From contig NZ_RWIT01000009.1 in the NCBI RefSeq assembly GCF_003944715.1, positions 123,001 to 187,000 of the forward strand: DNA of 64,000 bases, given 5' to 3'. The translations under genes and the position numbers were made by a program. Numbering within the stretch: position 1 is the first letter of the stretch; every line of letters starts with the position of its first letter. Source of the stretch: Hymenobacter rigui. Its GTDB lineage: Bacteria > Bacteroidota > Bacteroidia > Cytophagales > Hymenobacteraceae. The notes below the pieces were generated by a model. It did no database searches and had not been told where the DNA came from. It saw only the letters and a list, made by a program, of their open reading frames with translations. This document shows positions 60,190 through 64,000 of this stretch, one piece after another.

Positions 60190-60217
60190 GAGCCACACCC
60201 AGCCTTGGGTGTGGCTC
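60190..60217 (-). terminator. Rho-independent terminator of the lipoprotein gene
   Basis: GAGCCACACCCA and TGGGTGTGGCTC form a perfect 12-bp stem with a 4-nt loop; seven U residues follow on the minus strand. It lies 33 bp past the stop at 60251. Confidence 0.9.
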
Positions 60218-60250
60218 CTGTAACCAGTTGCCCGTTTGGGAAACCCGGTA

Positions 60251-60901
60251 TTACATCTTGGTTTTTTCGCCGTCGGCATCTTTGGTTTTCACCTTGCCGT
60301 TGTCTTTTATTTTGATTTTGCTGCCGTCCTCGGCCTTCGCCTTCATTTTGCTTACGCCAGCACCCGATTCCATTGTCCCGGTTGAGCTGGTAGTGCTCAT
60401 ATCCGAAGATGAAGAGGAGCTCATGCTGGTCGTGTCCATATTGGAATCCGACGACGACATGGCGTTATCATCCATGTACCGGTCATCCATATAGTCCGTA
60501 CGGCTCGATTCGTAGGCCGAATACTGCGTAGGGTCGGTGAAGATGGTCTTCATTTCCGCGTCGGTATCGGTGTATACACCGCGCATGGCAGCGGCCATAC
60601 CCATCGTATCGGAAGCATATTTGTTCTGCAGCTCGGCAATGCGCTGGCCGCGGGTTACATAGATGGTACGCACTTTGGTGCGGGTCGCATCATCGAACTT
60701 CATTTTGGTTGCCATATCAGCGGCAATCCGGTCGGCACGGCGCTCAATGGCTTCGGGCGTATAGGAAGTAGTTGTGGTGGTAGTAGTGGTGGTCGTGGTA
60801 CCGTCGGCCGAAGTGGTGGCGGTATCAGCAGTTTTGTTTTCCGAGCAAGAGGCCGTCATAAACGCAGCCGCAGCCGAAAGAATTAACAGGGTCTTTTTCA
60901 T
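60251..60901 (-). CDS. Thr/Ser/Asp-rich lipoprotein
   Basis: The 216-residue product has a lipoprotein signal MKKTLLILSAAAAFMTASCS, lipidated at Cys19. A poly-Thr run (11 Thr) follows. The middle, about 46-115, is a helical domain (SYTPEAIERRADRIAADMAT and MKFDDATRTKVRTIYVTRGQ), like the metal-binding Spy/CpxP or LTXXQ-type helical repeats. The tail is rich in Ser, Met and Asp and ends in Lys-rich repeats (KIKIKDNGKVKTKDADGEKT). It may be an envelope-stress or metal-binding lipoprotein; this is an inference from composition. Confidence 0.8.
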   Translation of the reverse strand: MKKTLLILSAAAAFMTASCSENKTADTATTSADGTTTTTTTTTTTSYTPEAIERRADRIAADMATKMKFDDATRTKVRTIYVTRGQRIAELQNKYASDTMGMAAAMRGVYTDTDAEMKTIFTDPTQYSAYESSRTDYMDDRYMDDNAMSSSDSNMDTTSMSSSSSSDMSTTSSTGTMESGAGVSKMKAKAEDGSKIKIKDNGKVKTKDADGEKTKM

Positions 60902-61009
60902 GGCTTGAGAGAACTGTGAGAGAAGTTGGAGGGAGAGAAGAGGGTAGGAAAAATCTAATGCGAGCTATACGGAGTGCAAGCATCGTCGGTTACTGCCGGA
61001 GCAAACAAA

Positions 61010-61039
61010 AAACCACTACGGCAGGCCGCAGTGGTTTTA
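61010..61039 (-). terminator. Terminator of the metallophosphoesterase gene
   Basis: AAAACCACT and AGTGGTTTT pair around a 12-nt loop. On the minus strand the 3' side continues with U residues. It lies 24 bp past the stop at 61063. Confidence 0.8.
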
Positions 61040-61062
61040 GTAGTGGTCGGGTAATCAATCAA

Positions 61063-62310
61063 TTATCCGCGCCGCAGCTCGAATACGGTAATTTCGGGCA
61101 GAAAGCCCACCCGGCCGTGGTAGCCAATGAAGCCCAGTCCGGCATTCACATACAAATACTGCTTGCCGCGCTGGTAGAGGCCGGCCCACTGCTTGTAAGC
61201 GTACTGCACGGGGCTCCACTTCAGAAACGGCAGATTCACGCCGAACTGCATGCCGTGGGTGTGGCCCGCCAGCATCAGGTCGATGTCCTCGTACTGCTGT
61301 ACCTCGCCTTCCCAGTGGGAGGGGTCGTGGCTGAGCAGAATTTTAAACGGCGCGTCGGCAGCGGCGGCGGCGTGGGCTTTGGCCAGCTGGCCGTACTTGG
61401 GGAAGCCCATGCGCGCCCCCCAGTTCTGCACGCCCAGAATGACAATCTTCTCGCCGTTGCGCTCCACGGTGCGGGCCTCATCCAGCAGCAGTTCCCAGCC
61501 AATTTTGGCGTGATTTTGCTTCAGGCGGGCCAGGTTGGCGTCCTTGGCGGGCCGGCCCCCTTCGGCGTCCCAATTTACATAGTCGGCGTAGTCGTGGTTG
61601 CCGAGGATGGAATAGATGGGCCGCTCCGAGCGGATGCCGGCTAGCGTGTCGATGTGCTCCTCCACCTCGGTGGCGTAGTTGTTCACCAAATCGCCGGTCA
61701 TGAAGATCTGGTCGGCTTTCTGCTCGTTGATGATGTTGACGGCCCGCTGCAAGGGCTCTTTGGAGTGGAAGGAGCCGGTATGCAGGTCGGAAATCTGGAG
61801 CAGTGTGAACCCATCGAACGAGGCCGGCAGGTTGGGAAAGCGCAGCACCACCCGGCGGACGGTGTAGTCGGTGCCGCCCTTGGCCATGCCCCACAGCAGC
61901 GACACAAACGGAATGGCCCCCAACACCAGCGCGGCCTTGCTCAGAAACTCACTACGCGAAATGCCGGTACCGGCATTACCAGCGGGCCGGTTGCCCAGCT
62001 GCAGGGCCCAGCGGCCCAGGCGGGTGAGGTCTTCCAGCAGCAGCGGAATTAGAATGACGAGTTTGGCGGCTATTACGGCCAGCAGCACCCCGCCCAAATA
62101 CGATTTAAAGGACGGATGCTCGTGGCGGTTGCGCATGGCCCAGATGCCCAGCACCCAAACCAACATCGAAACACCCCAGTACAGTCCAGCTACTAGGCGG
62201 CGGCTCCCGGACTCGGAAGAGGCAAAAGCGGTGCGAAACGCCTGATAGCCATACCACTCAGCGGCGGCAACCAGGGCAAAAAAGAACACGAGAAAAGACG
62301 GATTGCGCAT
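61063..62310 (-). CDS. Membrane metallophosphoesterase
   Basis: The 415-residue product starts at the ATG at 62310 (MRNPSFLVFFFALVAAAEWY). Four or so membrane helices occupy the first 130 residues. The C-terminal domain has the metallophosphatase motifs in order: ISDLHTGSF, MTGDLVNNYA, LGNHDYADYV, LLSHDPS and LAGHTHGMQFG. Family relatives cleave UDP-diacylglucosamine, cAMP or other phosphoesters; this membrane-anchored form resembles the YkuE/YpbG type. The substrate is unknown. It is divergent from radC with 114 bp between. Confidence 0.93.
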   Translation of the reverse strand: MRNPSFLVFFFALVAAAEWYGYQAFRTAFASSESGSRRLVAGLYWGVSMLVWVLGIWAMRNRHEHPSFKSYLGGVLLAVIAAKLVILIPLLLEDLTRLGRWALQLGNRPAGNAGTGISRSEFLSKAALVLGAIPFVSLLWGMAKGGTDYTVRRVVLRFPNLPASFDGFTLLQISDLHTGSFHSKEPLQRAVNIINEQKADQIFMTGDLVNNYATEVEEHIDTLAGIRSERPIYSILGNHDYADYVNWDAEGGRPAKDANLARLKQNHAKIGWELLLDEARTVERNGEKIVILGVQNWGARMGFPKYGQLAKAHAAAAADAPFKILLSHDPSHWEGEVQQYEDIDLMLAGHTHGMQFGVNLPFLKWSPVQYAYKQWAGLYQRGKQYLYVNAGLGFIGYHGRVGFLPEITVFELRRG

Positions 62311-62424
62311 ATGAAAATCAACAAATCCGCCGGCCAAGCGGTGGCCGGTATCGGATTGTTACTAGTAGAAACGGGGTTGCGGGGTTTTTGCTTTAAATTC
62401 CGGAGCTAACAACAACGGTGCCCT

Positions 62425-63189
62425 ATGCAAGAGTTTGACAATCTGACCGAAAATATCCACCTGCCTGTGCCGCCCGACGACTCGGCCCGACCCTATGAAC
62501 CCCCCGCTGCTTTCGGTATTAAGAGCTGGGCCGAGGAAGACCGGCCCCGCGAAAAGCTGATGCAGAAGGGCCGCGCCGCGTTGTCGGACGCCGAGCTGCT
62601 GGCCATTCTGCTAGGCTCGGGCACCGCCAAACTGTCGGCCGTGGATGTGGCCAAGCTGGTGCTCAATGCCGCCCAGAACGACCTGAACGCCCTAGCCCGA
62701 TTCTCCCTGAAAGAGCTGATGCGCCAGAAGGGGATAGGAGAGGCCAAAGCCATTACCATCATAGCGGCCCTGGAGCTGGGCCGCCGCCGCAAGGAAGCCG
62801 ATGCCCCCGCCCGCCCCACCATCACCAACTCCCGCGACATTTACCGCGTGGTGCGGCCCCACCTCCAGGATTTGCCCCACGAGGAGTTCTGGGTGGTGCT
62901 GCTGAACCGGGCCAACGTGGTGATGCGCACCGTGAGCATCAGTCGGGGCGGCGTGGCCGGCACTGTGGCCGACCCGAAGCTGATTTTCAAGGAAGCGTTG
63001 GAGCAGCTGGCCAGTAGCGTGATTCTGGTGCACAACCACCCCAGCGGGAACAAGAACCCCTCGGCCGCCGACATTGCCCTCACCCGCAAGCTCAAAGATG
63101 CCGGCCAGTTCCTCGACCTGCCCATCCTCGACCACCTCATCTACACCGATAGCGGCTACTACAGCTTCGCCGACGAAGGGATGCTGTAG
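62425..63189 (+). CDS. radC: RadC family (JAB-domain) protein
   Basis: The 254-residue product starts with the UPF0758 pattern (IKSWAEEDRPREKLMQKGRA) and an HhH-like region (LMRQKGIGEAKAITIIAALE). The C-terminal JAB/MPN+ domain carries HNHPSGNKNPSAADIALTRK with the metal-binding His-x-His and Asp, after an upstream Glu in LPHEEFWVVLLNRAN. RadC was linked to DNA repair but its real activity is uncertain. It is followed 33 bp later by a DUF1684 gene that has its own promoter-like box. Confidence 0.95.
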   Translation: MQEFDNLTENIHLPVPPDDSARPYEPPAAFGIKSWAEEDRPREKLMQKGRAALSDAELLAILLGSGTAKLSAVDVAKLVLNAAQNDLNALARFSLKELMRQKGIGEAKAITIIAALELGRRRKEADAPARPTITNSRDIYRVVRPHLQDLPHEEFWVVLLNRANVVMRTVSISRGGVAGTVADPKLIFKEALEQLASSVILVHNHPSGNKNPSAADIALTRKLKDAGQFLDLPILDHLIYTDSGYYSFADEGML

Positions 63190-63210
63190 CGTGGTGCCGA
63201 AGCAGCGCGT

Positions 63211-63218
63211 TACTTTTG
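63211..63218 (+). promoter_or_regulatory. Bacteroidota -7 promoter box of the DUF1684 gene
   Basis: TACTTTTG matches TAnnTTTG exactly and lies only 4 bp upstream of the ATG at 63223, so the transcript would start at or very near the start codon (leaderless). There is no good TTG at -33. Confidence 0.4.
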
Positions 63219-63222
63219 CGGC

Positions 63223-63837
63223 ATGCGTCTCAACCCCAAACTGTTCATTGCCCTCGGCCTGCTGCTGGTGTTCGGCTACTTCGCCCAGGATATTCTCTTC
63301 AACGATGACCAATATGCCGCCCAGCTGCGCAAGGCCCGGGAGGCTAAAAATACGGGCTTCCACCGGGCCGAGGATTCGCCCCTGAGCCCGGAACAGCGCC
63401 AGACCTTCGACAGCCTGAAGTACTATGCTCCGGATACGGATTACCGATTCGAGGCCCAACTGGAGCAGCTGGCCCAGCGCGACACGGTGGAAATGCCCCT
63501 CACCGACGGTAAGGTCGACAAGTACCTGCGCTGGGGCCGGGCCAGCTTTATTCTCAACAAGCAGGAATACAAGCTCACGCTGTTCCTGAAAGCCGATGGC
63601 AAGGATACGACCCTGTTTGTTCCCTTCACCGACCGTACCAACGGCTTCGCTACCTACGGCGGCGGCCGCTACCTCGATGCGCCCCTGCCCGCCGCCGGCG
63701 ACACAGAAGTTATCCTCGACTTCAACGAAGCCTACAACCCCTACTGCGCCTACGCCGACGGCTACGCCTGCCCCGTGCCCCCCGCCGACAACCGCCTGAC
63801 CGTGGAAATCAAAGCCGGCGAGAAGGCTTATAAGTAG
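63223..63837 (+). CDS. DUF1684 family protein with N-terminal membrane anchor
   Basis: The 204-residue product has one N-terminal hydrophobic helix (LFIALGLLLVFGYFAQDILF). The conserved DUF1684 features follow: LRKAREAKNTGFHRAEDSPL, then FVPFTDRTNGFATYGGGRYL, FNEAYNPYCAYADGYACPVP and PADNRLTVEIKAGEK. The function is unknown; the conserved Cys pair in YNPYCAYADGYACP may bind metal or form a disulfide. It lies 33 bp downstream of radC in the same direction. Nothing recognisable occupies the 46 bp between it and the transposase remnant. Confidence 0.92.
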   Translation: MRLNPKLFIALGLLLVFGYFAQDILFNDDQYAAQLRKAREAKNTGFHRAEDSPLSPEQRQTFDSLKYYAPDTDYRFEAQLEQLAQRDTVEMPLTDGKVDKYLRWGRASFILNKQEYKLTLFLKADGKDTTLFVPFTDRTNGFATYGGGRYLDAPLPAAGDTEVILDFNEAYNPYCAYADGYACPVPPADNRLTVEIKAGEKAYK

Positions 63838-63883
63838 TATCAGGAGATAATAAATGATGGCTTGAAAGGTAGCTATAGCGGAT

Positions 63884-64000
63884 TCATGAACGGTATACAT
63901 GATAGCCGCAATGGTTGAACCAGGCTTTGGCGTCCTTGCTGGAAATCCAGTCCACGGCCGTTTGGATAGCCGCCTCCACTGCTTCACGGGTACGGGCCTG
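63884..64000 (-). CDS. C-terminal end of a probable IS630-type transposase (continues outside the window)
   Basis: The minus strand from 64000 encodes REAVEAAIQTAVDWISSKDA and then KAWFNHCGYHVYRS before a stop at 63884. This ending (an acidic, helical stretch and then a W-x-x-H/x-x-GY tail) resembles the C-terminus of IS630/Tc1-like DDE transposases. Only 38 residues are visible, none catalytic, so the family call is tentative. Sequence around 63871-63890 (TAGCGGATTCATGA) may be part of the terminal repeat. Confidence 0.5.
   Translation of the reverse strand, partial: QARTREAVEAAIQTAVDWISSKDAKAWFNHCGYHVYRS

Noticed and set aside
62692..63987. Minus-strand open frame across radC and the DUF1684 gene (431 codons)
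   Set aside because: It is antisense to two well-supported genes and shows no family motif.

Overview
The window looks like chromosome from a Hymenobacter-like member of the Bacteroidota (order Cytophagales). The signs are high GC, a SusC/SusD pair, a type IX secretion sorting domain, TAnnTTTG promoter boxes with few Shine-Dalgarno sites, a tmRNA whose tag ends in SYAMAA, and many long palindromic intergenic repeats. No plasmid, phage or CRISPR array is visible. The assignment is inferred from gene content, not from a search.

Left part (1-31 kb) is an accessory and housekeeping mix. It holds a PfkB sugar-phosphate kinase (cut by the window edge), a HipA-like kinase with a DUF3037 partner, a 2-hydroxyacid dehydrogenase, an S9 glutamyl-type peptidase, two pirins with a nitroreductase, two serine hydrolases (one a T9SS cargo), GluQ-type tRNA synthetase, SusCD, endonuclease V, tandem DUF1990 genes, cytochrome b, a zinc alcohol dehydrogenase, an aminotransferase, DinB, GH16, an astacin-like protease, an AraC regulator, a cupin, and a REP-associated tyrosine transposase (RAYT) between two 150-bp REP copies.

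Middle part (31-41.5 kb) is more conserved: NADP isocitrate dehydrogenase, an M16 protease, DNA polymerase III gamma/tau, prolyl oligopeptidase and tmRNA.

The main feature is a potassium region from 41.6 to 57.1 kb, all on the plus strand apart from one orphan Imm7 immunity gene. Its order is an NtrC-type (sigma-54) response regulator, a DUF7674-like protein, a 31-residue membrane microprotein, KdpF, KdpA, KdpB, KdpC, a porin, a HAMP membrane sensor with no kinase, the Kup transporter, a free-standing KdpD N-terminal sensor, and a separate HAMP-PAS histidine kinase. The usual KdpD/KdpE pair is therefore split and rebuilt: the KdpD input module is its own protein, the kinase belongs to another architecture, and the regulator is a sigma-54 activator. 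The two HAMP proteins are paralogues. Palindromic repeats sit between nearly every gene of this region.

Right part (57-64 kb) carries a low-complexity secreted protein, UV-damage endonuclease UvsE, a carboxypeptidase-regulatory-domain protein, a lipoprotein, a membrane metallophosphoesterase, RadC, a DUF1684 protein, and the end of a probable IS630-type transposase. UvsE, endonuclease V, RadC and DinB-fold proteins together fit an organism exposed to UV and oxidative damage.
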